Assembly: GCA_009760855.2 (NCBI GenBank)
Contig: WPIO01000044.1
Coordinates: 2,243,393 to 2,307,392 of the forward strand
Reading direction: 5' to 3'
Length of the DNA: 64,000 nt
Source: Cristatella mucedo
Taxonomy: Eukaryota > Bryozoa > Phylactolaemata > Cristatellidae
A program made the position numbers and the translations under genes. Shown here piece by piece: positions 21,554-32,600 of this stretch; position 1 is the stretch's first letter, and every line of letters starts with the position of its first letter. The notes beneath the pieces are model-generated. The model saw nothing but the letters and a program-made list of their open reading frames with translations, was not told the origin of the DNA and ran no database searches.

Positions 21554-21842
21554 TGAATTATCGTCGCGAGCGGCACAGCACGCTAACCGACGAGGAACAC
21601 AACCAGTTTATTTCATCTATACACTGAGCCGGCAGAAGCGCCACTGCCCACCCGCAGACGTTCGTCCTCTTCTCTCGTCTGCGGTACCGGAACGCTGCGC
21701 TCTGATTCGTTGGCGCTGTTGCCAACGCCTAGCTGCGCTCCGATTGGCTAGCCGGTGGTCGGGGCGGCCACCCAGCCTAGTACTGGCAAATAGCAACATT
21801 TAGGTGCTGTCACAGACTGTGGTATACATAAACAAAACCACA
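21554..21842 (-). repeat. solo LTR, related family
   Basis: Read on the minus strand, it starts TGTGGTTTTGTTTATGTATAC and ends near GACGATAATTCA (TG...CA). The end portion (AAATAAACTGGTTGTGTTCC, GTGCTGTGCCG) parallels that of the 12394 LTR, while the middle differs. Length is 289 bases and no internal region is attached. Confidence 0.7.
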
Positions 21843-21851
21843 TTGTAAACT

Positions 21852-22093
21852 TGAGTTATCGTCGCAAACAGCACAGAACGCTAGCCGACGAGCAACACCA
21901 CCAGTTTATTTCACCACTGACAGAGCAGGGCGAAGCATGACTCTCCTGGCCCCTCTCGCTCACCGGAGTCCCCCCTCCCGACTCCCACGTCGTAGCAATC
22001 ACCAATAGCACGTCCCGACTGCCTACCACATCGAGTGTCACAGTACACTCGTACAGCGATCACGGGCAGTGTCGTCAATTAAATGAAACCACA
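21852..22093 (-). repeat. solo LTR of the 12394-16994 family
   Basis: On the minus strand it begins TGTGGTTTCATTTAATTGACG and ends GACGATAACTCA. It shares most of its 242 bases with the LTRs at 12394 and 16752, including AATAAACTGGTGGTGTTGC. It lies 9 bases from the preceding solo LTR. Confidence 0.8.
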
Positions 22094-22513
22094 AATGTAC
22101 GAGCCAATAGATACATACATCCAGAAAGACGCATATATCCTCCCACTCACTTTCTCTTCCCTCGGTGCTGCAGACTCGGCAACCACCGTACGCATCGCTA
22201 CCTACTGTATATACGAGCCAGATTATTTTATCCGCTATGCCATTCGTTTGATCATTTAAGTACATCTTCGTGCGACAACTTATGTGGGAGGCTCAGTCGG
22301 TTTCGCGCTGCATTCGTGCAAAAAGCGACATGTGGATGCTTAGGTAGTCGGATGAGCTCTGGCTAAGGGGGCGTTGATCGGTATGACAGGGAAAAAGCTT
22401 ATTTGTTTTTATTTTTAATTGTATTAGCTATAAGTAATGAAATTTACCAGACGTTTGGTTAGCAAATCAAAACTGCAAATAATTACAATAATTACATACC
22501 ATATTTTGGAACA

Positions 22514-22586
22514 GGTCCTGTGGCCTAATGGATAAGGCGTTGGCCTCCGGAGCCAAAGATTGCGAGTTCGAGTCTCGCCAGGATCG
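22514..22586 (+). tRNA. tRNA-Arg-CCG: tRNA-Arg (anticodon CCG)
   Basis: This 73-base gene folds as a full cloverleaf. The acceptor stem GGTCCTG pairs with CAGGATC and the discriminator base is G. The anticodon stem TTGGC/GCCAA encloses the loop CTCCGGA with anticodon CCG. The T arm GCGAG/CTCGC encloses TTCGAGT. The D arm is GGCCTAATGGATAAGGC. A run of seven Ts about 10 bases downstream is a Pol III terminator. No intron and no CCA are encoded, as expected for a nuclear gene. Unlike the SINEs nearby, all stems are intact, so it is probably functional. Confidence 0.93.
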
Positions 22587-22591
22587 TTAAC

Positions 22592-22604
22592 ATTTGTTTT
22601 TTTC
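22592..22604 (+). terminator. Pol III terminator of tRNA-Arg
   Basis: An uninterrupted T run (GTTTTTTTC) closely follows the tRNA 3' end, the usual RNA polymerase III stop signal. Confidence 0.8.
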
Positions 22605-22999
22605 AAGCCCTTTCAGCAAGAATGGTGCTGCCTACGTAGTAAAACAGAAGCCGGGACAACACTAAACAGCTGCCAGCTACACTAGATGTGTCTTTTAATC
22701 TGGAGTGCCTAGACATAGTAAAATTATCGGGCGCGTGCATGAATTCGCCAGGAGCCAGCTTCGAGCTGCACATATGCTTTCGAATGCTGACTCCTTGGCA
22801 TGATTCCACCGTCCTACGGATCTGAGTAGTTAAAGTGGTCTTAAGGATGCGAGTAGTCATAGTGGTCGTAAGGATCCGAGACATTTCATTCTATTGTGGT
22901 GTTGAGTTCTTGGATCGGGTTATACAACTATCTAATCCCGAAGCCACAACTCAGTAGCCATCTTTAATGTCGGTAAGGGTAGCTGATTCATTAGCACCA

Positions 23000-23930
23000 T
23001 CGATATGAAACAGGTTGGCAGATTCGAGTACTAGTTGTAGTCAATCCTAGTGTGACTCAGAAATTGAAAAACCTATCCCTCAAAGTGGGCAGAGCCAGCA
23101 TATCTTGTGTAGCATGTGCATAAAATTTGCGTGTGCTGTTCCAACATAACCTTTCACTTGACGGCCACCCCAGCTCCACAGTAAAGTCTGCCTTTCACTT
23201 ATATAACATTATAAAATCTGGGCCTGCATATACTTGTAAAACAACTCCAAGTTGGTCCATGCATTTCTTACATCCCGTCTCGACTGCTGCTTGTATGTCA
23301 TCAGGCCTTTTTATGCAGTCAGACACTCACGGTTGGTAAAAAAGTGAGTGTTGCAGTTGCTACATTATAGCACTTCTCACACACCTGCATGGCCTCCCGT
23401 CAAGCAGCGTATTTACTTTAAGGTTTGTTTCACTCACTTGCTGATCCCTTTATTCTCTGGCTCTAGCCAACAGATCAGAACTACTCCCCTACTACTAGGC
23501 TAGGCATCGTGCCACCACCCCTTTTTTGAATTTAATCGTTTAGCTGCACCTCGTATAAACCACAAATCCTCGCTTTCTTTAGCTTGTATGCTCTTAAAAC
23601 GTGGAACTAACTCCCAATGGCGTCACGATATCCATGACTTGACGACATCTAAAAAGAAGCTACATATGCATCTATTTATCACAGCATTTAGTGGGTCCAT
23701 GTGATTCATCCTTTGTGTACTTATGTCTAGTGACACTGTACATGCTGCCACTAACCCATATTTGCATGCTGACCCTGTGCATGCTACCTCTTACTATGAT
23801 ATGTTTGTTGTCATTGAGCATGCTACCACTAACCGTTTAACCATGCTTCCTTTGAAGCATAGGTGAAGTACCTAGAAAGAGATCACATTATCTGAGAGCA
23901 TTATACAATTGTCTTACTGTTATTAGTATT
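23000..23930 (+). mobile_element. LINE family A copy, degraded
   Basis: Collinear with 26790-27735. It keeps CAGCTCCACAGTAAAGTCTGCC, CATCCCGTCTCGACTGCTGC and the 3' end CCTAGAAAGAGATCACATTATCTGAG before an ATT-type tail. Coding is destroyed by stops and deletions. Confidence 0.75.
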
Positions 23931-24362
23931 ACTGCCTTTGCTCGAGCAGCTGTCTCGTGAAACAACCCACCGCCCTTCCACTGCCCAGAATAATTGTCTA
24001 GTGGGATATATGAGCATAGCATAACTTTTCCACCCCTACATAGGATGGCTGAGGCCAAAGCAAAGCATACGCCAATACGAATAGTAGTGGAGGACATGCA
24101 AACAAGTTAAGATCACTGGCGGCTAGGCTGTCACAGAACCACAGTCGTTGACACAAGCAGGAAGAGATCGCTTGTTGTAATAAGTGATAGTCGTCTAATA
24201 AGATCACTCGGAACAGCCTTTGCTGAACAATAATCACAGTGCTAATGCAATATCGATAGCTTTTGTTCAACATCCCATCATACACAGTACCTTTACATGA
24301 GTACAGAGCAGTATGTCATCCGTTCATGGCTTGCTGAGCTCTAAAATCATGGGGATTAGTAG

Positions 24363-25139
24363 TGTAACCGGGTTCAAGGGGTCAGCGGCTAATTCCAGCC
24401 AAACCTCCGGCCACGCTGCCGCTCGCCATGCCGCCGAGCTAGGGTAAGACGAGCGGCCGTCACGTTAAACATCTTTATAACGCATGCGCCAACAACAACG
24501 GGGGAACTAAACAAGTCTACAGGGAGGGTCCTATACACAGTACACTACGGGGGCGCAAGACGACGCAGCAAGCGCAGCGCGAACAAACGTGTTAGTTGGG
24601 GTCAGTCGGCTTCTGCAGTCCTGTCGTTGTATCGACTCCGAATCCAACAGTACGAGCGTATGGCGTCCAAAACCCGGCTGGCTGAGTAACTGCTGGCTAG
24701 TCCGAGTCGACAACTACCACAGTCGTAAGCTTCCGCCGAAAGACGCCAACACACGGGGGGGGGGGTCACGAACACGCTACACGGGGAACGCGGTATAAAC
24801 AAGTCAACAACGAGCGAGCTATCCAGCTACGCTCGGGCCTTGGGTACTAGTTCCCTTTCGTGCGTGGCAGCATCGCCGGAGCACGCCTGCACGAATCCAG
24901 GTGCATAACTCGGCGAGACCGTGAGCCTCCAACACCACGACTTACTTGGCCAACTTCCCGTACCCAAAAGCCCAGGTGACCTCATGTCACCGCATACATC
25001 CGGCCATGCCGTAGGGTCCGACCCCGGTCTAACCGGTGACCCTAACCCTCAATATAGCCGTCCGGTCCCTGCCAATCAAACCCAGCCTGGGTACAGCAGT
25101 ATGCTGAGACTTCCGGCTATAGTCGCTTACTCCCTCACA
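24363..25139 (+). repeat. possible solo LTR or GC-rich repeat
   Basis: A GC-rich block starts TGTAACCGGGTTCAAGG and ends TCCCTCACA. TG...CA ends and the TGTAAC start are common in LTRs, and no exon is seen inside. It contains a run of ten Gs near 24756. No second copy exists in the window, and no target duplication is clear, so this is a suggestion only. Confidence 0.3.
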
Positions 25140-26789
25140 AGATAAAGGTGTTCCACTCCTCTAATGCATTTTATTGCTATGAACCTGATCATGGACGTCA
25201 ACCAGCAAACTTAATAGCTATGAACATTTCTGACAATTTTCCACATTTAGCAATCTTTGGTGTCATGGGCAGTGACATTTTACTAGTTGCCGACGACTGC
25301 CCATTTCGGATATGAGCAGGTAACAGGTCAACGCTCAGTTACCAAGTCCATGCCCCGACTTTTAAAGTAAAGCAATAAAATCATCAGCAAACGATCTGAC
25401 CGGTCTTATAGCACCACATAGAACTATATTTTATTTACAACGTGTATGTTTGTCATTTGAAAGGCAAACCAATTTCAATTGTTTTGCGCTGAATTTTCTG
25501 GATATCTCCCCTATGATCTAGTGCTCTGCAGGTCTATTCGGTAATCTATATTGAATAATATTCCTCCGGGACCACAATTATTATGGCTAGGCAGCAAGCC
25601 ACCAAGCCTGCACTGGGGAGACAAACCAAGTCATGTAGCATTTCTGATTGTTTTACACTAGCTTCTAACCATTGCTGCAAACAGGATTACAAGCAGACAC
25701 GAGACAAGTGAGAGTTTGCCGAAGACAAGCTTTGGGGGAGGAAGTAGCAGATCGTAACTGACTGAATTCAAGCTGCATATAAACTTGTTAGTGGACTGTA
25801 GTCTAATTGAATGCATGCTGTGCTTAGCCAAGTCGCACTATGGTCTCGTAATGACACTTTCGGGAAAGACCGCCATCGCTGCTGGCTCTGGCTACTCACG
25901 TTACAGCATGGTACAATGGGTACAATGTTCTAACAGCCAGCTTCAGAGCTGGCTAGATTGCGACCATGTTGACACACTGCAGGCTGCATGCACTAGTGGG
26001 CAAGCTGGTGCCAGCTGACGTTCATGATAAATAACTGTCAATCGCACGAAGGAGTTCGGCTTTACCTTGTTAACCCAAACAAGGCGAGCTTAAGAAAGCA
26101 AAAACCACGGAGAGCATTGAAATAAATGCACTTAGATTAGACTTAGACTGATATTTGGTCTAACGGCTAGGGAGTCTTAAAAATATCTCGATATCCTGGC
26201 CTTGAGTGACGAGTTGGCAATACTGATGCAGATGAAAAGTGCTGGAAAGGCTAAAAATAAGAGTGGACGACCGTGATATATCGAAAGTGCCAGTGAGCTG
26301 TAGTTTTATTTGGCTGACGACAATGCTGGACATAATTGAGTGAAGTTCGTAGGTCACGCCTTGCAATAGAGGAAGAGTCGTAAAGAAAAGACGTGGAAAA
26401 AATGCACCGATGCCAGCCGGCGTATCCATGGCTGTCACATTGGACAGGCAGGGGAAGCGTGAGATTTGAACACTTGTAACTGCACCTTACAGTCACAGCT
26501 TTGTTCTCCATTGCAGGGAGGCCGGTAGGTTCAAGACGACTATGCCAGAGTCGAGGTCACTGATTTAATCGGTGCTTAATAGTATAAGGAAATTTTTTCT
26601 TTTCAAAGAAGCTTTGACGGCAGTGTGCTCAACCTTGAGGAGCTGAACTAGGATTTGAGCTGAAGGCGTGGTTTCCAAAGGTTTTGAGGTTGGTTCAAGG
26701 CACAGCAGCACGAGTTACAAGCTACAAAGGCCGTAGGATGCAAAGCCTAAAAAAAAGTATTTCCTATAGATAGGCCAGTGCAAGAGCAT
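25140..26789. other. non-coding stretch, nothing recognised
   Basis: No protein motif, tRNA-like head or tandem repeat was recognised. The frames here are short and unlike any known family. Confidence 0.4.
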
Positions 26790-27735
26790 CAAGAACTTAC
26801 TAGTTATGGGCAAACCCAGTGTGATTCACAAATTGGAAAGGCTGACGCTCAAAATTGGCTCTGCCAACATATCTCCAGATGAATCAGCTCGAAATCTAGG
26901 TGTCATTCCAAAGCGACCTCTCGTTAGACGACCATATCAGCTCCACAGTTAAATCTGCATATTTTCAGCTTCATAACATAGCTAAAATTCGGGCTTGTTT
27001 AGATAAGGATACCACGTCCAAGTTGGTCCATGCATTCGTGACATCCCGTCTCGACTTCTGCAACTCACTGCTCGCTGGCCTATCGGCATGTGCGATCAGG
27101 CGATTGCAGCTGGTGCAAAACTCTGCAGCTAGGCTTGTCTGTCGTGAGCGTCGCAGTTGCCACATTACTCCACTTCTCGCCGACCTGCACTGGCTACCAG
27201 TCAAGCAACGGATTTACTTCAAGGTTTTATCTCTCACTTTTAGGTCACTTCATTCTATGGCTCCAGCCTATCTTTCAGATATACTACCCCATCAGGCCAA
27301 GCATCGTACCACCCACTTTTCGGAATCCAACAGTTAACAAATACCCAGTACAAACCTCAAACTCTTTGGAGACCGTGCATTTAGTTCGTATGCTCCCAAA
27401 GCCTGGAACTCCCTCCCGACCTGCGTCAGAACATCCCCTGGCCTGACCACATTTAAAAACACCTACTTAGGACAGCATTTAGTGGGTCCCTGTGATTCGT
27501 CCTTGATGTGCTTATGCGTGCTGACACTGTGCATGCTGCCACTAGCCACATTTGCATGCTGACCCTGTGCATGTCACCCCTAACCATGTTATTCATTTTG
27601 TTTGTTTGTCAAGCATGATTTTACTCACCATTCAATTGCATTTCCCTTTGCAGCAAATGTAAAGCGCCTAGAGAGAGATTTGAGTTCTCCGAGGGCGCTT
27701 TATCAAGTGTATTATTATTATTATTACTATCAATA
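26790..27735 (+). mobile_element. LINE family A, 3' portion (CR1/L2-like)
   Basis: This is one of the two best copies. It encodes the C-terminal reverse-transcriptase region: SDLSLDDHISSTVKSAYFQL, LVHAFVTSRLDFCNSLLAGL, QNSAARLVCRERRSCHITPL, ADLHWLPVKQRIYFKVLSLT. The frame shifts near 27330. A 3' untranslated region follows with CCTAGAGAGAGATTTGAGTTC, TCCGAGGGCGCTTTATCAAG and an (ATT)n tail. This domain order and the microsatellite tail are typical of CR1/L2-clade LINEs. The 5' end is missing, as is usual for truncated copies. Confidence 0.88.
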
Positions 27736-28339
27736 CAATAGGAAGGGGCGAATTCGTGACCAAACTGAGGAGTCAGTCTTCCACAGTATCCATAATCAAA
27801 CTATGCTGCACTAAGGCCACAATATCGTCACGGGAACGGAAGCACCGAGGTCTAGTAATACGCAAAAGCTATGGGTAGGGGTAGACATGATATCTAAGCA
27901 CTCGTGATAGTCACAGTAAGTCACGACGTTTCTATTTGCCAAGTTATACCTGCACAATGGATGCATCTGCCTTAAAAATACTGAACTTGATATGATATCT
28001 TATTAGTGGCCGATTTACTTTCGACTATCAGGAAGTGATTTAAGCAGAACTTGCAAGAGCCAGCTAATTGTAGACAACATCCTAGGTAACTCTCAAGCCA
28101 ATTAGTTCTTCTCAACTGTCACGTTTTGTGTAACGCGAATATTCGTCGAAAAGGTGAAAGTAGAAGCTCTAGTTTCTAACGGTAATCTCAACCCAACAGG
28201 GAATAGCCGCTGCTTGACCCTCGAATGAAGACCTAACGATTAATTTTCTCTCTTAAGCACCGATGTAACGATTAATTTTTCTACTAGCGGCTTGGTTGAC
28301 CGTACCACGACCAAGGTCGAACCCACGACCGACCAAGGT

Positions 28340-28442
28340 CATGGTGTTGTACGATTCTTCATTGCCAACTGCAAGTGGTGGTGATAGCCGATAAGGCTCT
28401 TCTGCTGCTATAGAAACAAGGCTGTTAAACAAGCAAATATTT
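28340..28442 (+). mobile_element. SINE1 copy, partial
   Basis: The body and tail are present (GGTGGTGATAGCCGATAAGGCTCTTCTGCTGCTAT, GAAACAAGGCTGTTAAACAAGC). The tRNA-like head is scrambled. Confidence 0.65.
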
Positions 28443-28857
28443 TTTCAAGCACTTGCCAAGGGCCTCCAGCTGCACATTAACACGTCTGCATACTCGAAGT
28501 GGTCATACAGCAGGACTTGGCACCGGGAGCAACTGACGACTAGTGAACAATGCACTATAGTGAAGTTCATAAAAGCGACAGTCTTCAAGAACTGCTGGTA
28601 TGAATTCAACGGGCTAGCATCACGAGCAGCAACTGCTTCAATAAGTTTTTTGAAGTCAAAGTACTCAGTTGGGCTGGTTCTTTCTAATTTATTTCATTTG
28701 GGGCCCGATTAAAGGTCTTAATAGTGATGGAGCTAGGTGGGGGTAGTATTTTGAGATGTTTAAGCAATGAGTTCACAAGAATTTGTCTCGGTGGTGCTTG
28801 GTCCACCTGACTGAGGCCTGTTGAACTACAACTGCAGGGCTTTTATATCATAAATAA

Positions 28858-29012
28858 TCTTAGCTGATTTAACAGTCTCATTTGTATAGCAACAGAGGAG
28901 CCTTATAAACTATCACCACCGGCAGTTAGCAATAAAGAATCACTCAACAGAAGAATTCGAATCCACGACCTCGGCCTGGAAGAGCCAACACCTTACCTCC
29001 TGGGCTATCACG
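28858..29012 (-). mobile_element. SINE1 copy
   Basis: On the minus strand the head has GCCGTGATAGCCCAGGAGGTAAG and a CGTGGATTCGAATTC B box, then the body GGTGATAGTTTATAAGGCTCC and tail TACAAATGAGACTGTTAAATC. It lies just downstream of the EPC stop codon. Confidence 0.75.
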
Positions 29013-29583
29013 GCCCAGTAAGGATAAGCAATCGAACGAGTTTGAAATGGGAAGTCGATTTTTAGTGCAAAGATTAACACGTTTAACTCGTTTTTTGCAT
29101 TGAATTGGGCATCCATAGACATTCACTGCGCTTTCCAATGGTTTATGCTAGCTTGTCATAACAGCGAAAGGCCATAATGGTTAACGACTACCATATCATG
29201 AAGGGGCTCAGGCATGCACATCAGCATGCAAAGTTTTAAACATCGCATCACCAGATAGTGTGTCTAGAGGTCACAAATGATCATTGCAGATATCAAGGCG
29301 ATAAAGTGGTTGATGGAAAAAACCATCGTCTATTAAAGCACACATCATAACAATGTTTGCTATATGGTGCTTATTGTCCATTGGACGTATCACATGTAAT
29401 GTCTGTGCCAGCAAGCGCTTGAGCTCAGGACAATCAGACATTGGCAGATTAGGAGTCATGCTTCGAGAGCTATGCTAAGCAAACTAGGGCTGCTCTCTCA
29501 CAAGCAGCTTAAAACAGCAGCAGGAGCTCTCCCCTTCCTCTTTGAAGCTTCTCATTTCAGCATACAAAATGGCATACACGTCA

Positions 29584-29665
29584 TCAACTGACTTCCATTG
29601 AAGTCACTGCATCTAAGTTGTTAATACCAGGCCTGAGCAACGTCTCTCCGTAATCAAGCTCTGAT
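29584..29665 (-). CDS. EPC1: EPC coding exon 14 (C-terminus)
   Basis: Residues 793-818 plus stop: SELDYGETLLRPGINNLDAV then TSMEVS. The GINNLDAVTSMEVS end aligns with human NNIADNTVAMEVT, which fixes the 3' end of the coding region. Acceptor TTTGTTGTAG. Confidence 0.88.
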
Positions 29666-32600
29666 CTACAACAAACATCACGACAGTTGACACACACCGA
29701 CACAGAGGATGCGCTAAGGTGATGAACACACGTGGCGGCAAGGCTTTTCACAGCCACATACACTGGCAGCATAAATGAATGGGACTGCTTCGACTGCAGG
29801 GTCAAGGGCAAACACAGCTCGGCTAGCAGAGGTCACTCGAGCCGGAAAAGTCAGATGAGAAGTCGGGCAAAGTATAAAGCCAATCAAAACAACTTACTGT
29901 ACTAGAGAAGACATTGATAGACTGTCACCACTCTCGTTCGGCGTGGCGCCTACCCGCAGGACGGCTGGAAAGGAGGCGGCACTGCCTGGCTTTGTGCTCA
30001 ACATGCTTATTGGCACGCCACTGCTTCCACAGTTGCCAGCAGACGAAAAAGCAGCAGCTGCATCGGAGGTGGCCACGACGTAAGGAGTAGCACCGGTGGA
30101 CGAGGCAGGCTGCCGAGCACCTGGTGAATCGGCACAAAGCAATGCATAAGCAGATCGGCAGCAGCTGCACCGGTGCAACAGCTTGGCCATGCATGTGCTG
30201 GACAGCAACCACACAGACTGGCTCAGTATCAGTGATCACGGCATGGTTGTCGGCACACAGCATAGCCTAGGGACACGGTGCTTGCACTTGGCAATCCAGG
30301 TCCGTGGGTTCGCATGCTGCAGCTGGCAATTTCTTACTGTCTATTGCAAGCGACTGTGATATCAATAATTTTAAAAGACCGCTGACAGTGAACATTGTCT
30401 AGCAATGCTGAACAGTTTTTCAAGTTCTCACATTTGCCAGCACATATCGATTTAAAATAACTGACCTCAATCGTTAAAGGTGAGCACCTTCACACCACCT
30501 TTTAGTTTGCTGCAATCAGTACTTAAAGCGAAAAACTAGAAGTCATGCAGGTTGCTGGATATCCCCACGGGATGAGGTGCTACGATACTGCCCGTTCGTT
30601 TCTGGCCCAATCGTATGCAGGTTTTCGTGGCCCATTATGACGTATTTTTCATAGTAATACGAGTCCATTGAAATACAAATCAAAAGGAATCAGTCATACA
30701 AAACTAACAGAAGCAGATTCGTCGGCGTTACAGAAACAGGATCCACGAACCCCCTTCCCAGTACCTGGTTCCAGCAGGCACAGGTATAATCTTAGTATAC
30801 CTAACCAATTGCAATCTTTTGCAATTCCTGTTAGGTGACAAATGTAGGTTGCTTACTCACAAGTAATGCTTCTCAGATAGACATGATAAATTAATCTCAC
30901 GGTTGCACATATTATGTAAACAGATCGATGTATCGCCAGTGACTCAAGATATGGGGCACGATGGTCAAGTAGGCAAGAAAACGAGTGCACGGTTTAGAGC
31001 AGACCTATGCAGCTATTGATTAGAGTTTAACATAAAATGAGCACTTACACACAAAGTGAGGTAGAGAGAGAGAGAGAGCATGTCTTTGAATATATGCATG
31101 CACAGCAATCTACACCAATATAAGTTAGGTTTGTTAGTCGGTAAGTTAGGCACAGTCACTGACGTCACGTTTAAATAGAGTCCACAGTGGTATATTTCAA
31201 TACTATTATGGCAGCAGCAATATGTTAAAAAAAGGTGGAGATAATTAGCAAATTTTCACAGGTAGCCGAAAAATGCACTCATATTTGGAATTGAACATTG
31301 AAATGCTAGAACTATCCAGGATTACGGAGCGGTTTTCAATGGGCTGCCGTAGCATTCCGCTCTCTGCGACCTTTGCTGTCGCCCAAAGTGACAAGAAAAT
31401 GAGGCATTCGCCAGCTTCTGCTTGGACCAGCCGAGTTGGCATATTGGAACACTCCCAGAGTGAGCAAAAGTGACCGGAAGTCAGGCTTCTCCTGCCTTTG
31501 GTAAGCGATGGACATGCATAAATAGAATCTCCCAGTGACTCTTTACGGAGCTGTAATTTCTGCTGCTATTGTGGACTGGCGAGTTTTAACAGCAATGAAT
31601 TGAGAACAAAAAGGAGTGAAGCAAGAAGAATGAAAGCACACCATCGCAGACAACGACAAAAACAACCAACAAAAGAAGCCACTCAGTACCACACTGCCAA
31701 AACTCAACAGACAAACTCTATAACAGGAAGAGACTGAAGAAGCCCGGGAGCTTTTTGCTGTCAAAGCTCAGCGAATGCCTCATTTATGACAAGGCCAACA
31801 AGAGAAAGAGACTAGAAGATTCAAGCACTTGCCGACCCAGATTGTGGTATGGAGTCCCTGCCCGACAGTATAGACTTACCAACTAGGCTGTGCGGACACG
31901 TAGGCCCACATTATATTATTGCAACATGGAACAATCCCACGTGATTATTCACGGGCACAAGCCAGTCTTTACACATCAACCAGTTCCATAAAAACCAATG
32001 GCACAGAGACGGTCCAAAGTGAAAGCTAGTAGGCTGAGTCAAAGAGCCCATACTTCCTCAGAATAAAAGTTGCTTTAATAAGAATCTGATCTCACTAGAC
32101 TTACTGTGAGTATGCTAAGAATCATAACCAGTTCCGATTGCTGCTTTTGGAAGAGTTACAAGCTCAACTCTGGTTAGAGAAAGTTGAAGAAAATTATGAG
32201 TCAACACGCCACGCATGAAGCAGTAGTACAAGGATGAGCAAAATCAACTTACACGGAAAACACTGGCCGACCTTGCTACGTTTAGCATACACCTTGGTGA
32301 TATTCTGGGGCTACCAATGCGGTTTTAAACTCTGACACCACCTGCTGGCCCGCATGTAGATAAGTACCTCCAGGCTCATGACAGTTTGTGGACTAAATTA
32401 AAGTCATTAATGGCATTGCTGAACATGGTACTGAACTAATAAAATTGTTGAATAGCTGTCTAAGAAAAAAATGCAGTATTAACAAATGTGCTTCAAACAC
32501 TGAACAATTCCATAGGAGGGAACACTTGCTCTAATGAAGGCAGAGGCCATCTAAAATCCCACAACCTAGAGCCCTTAACCAACTGAAAAGCTGTTGCTGT

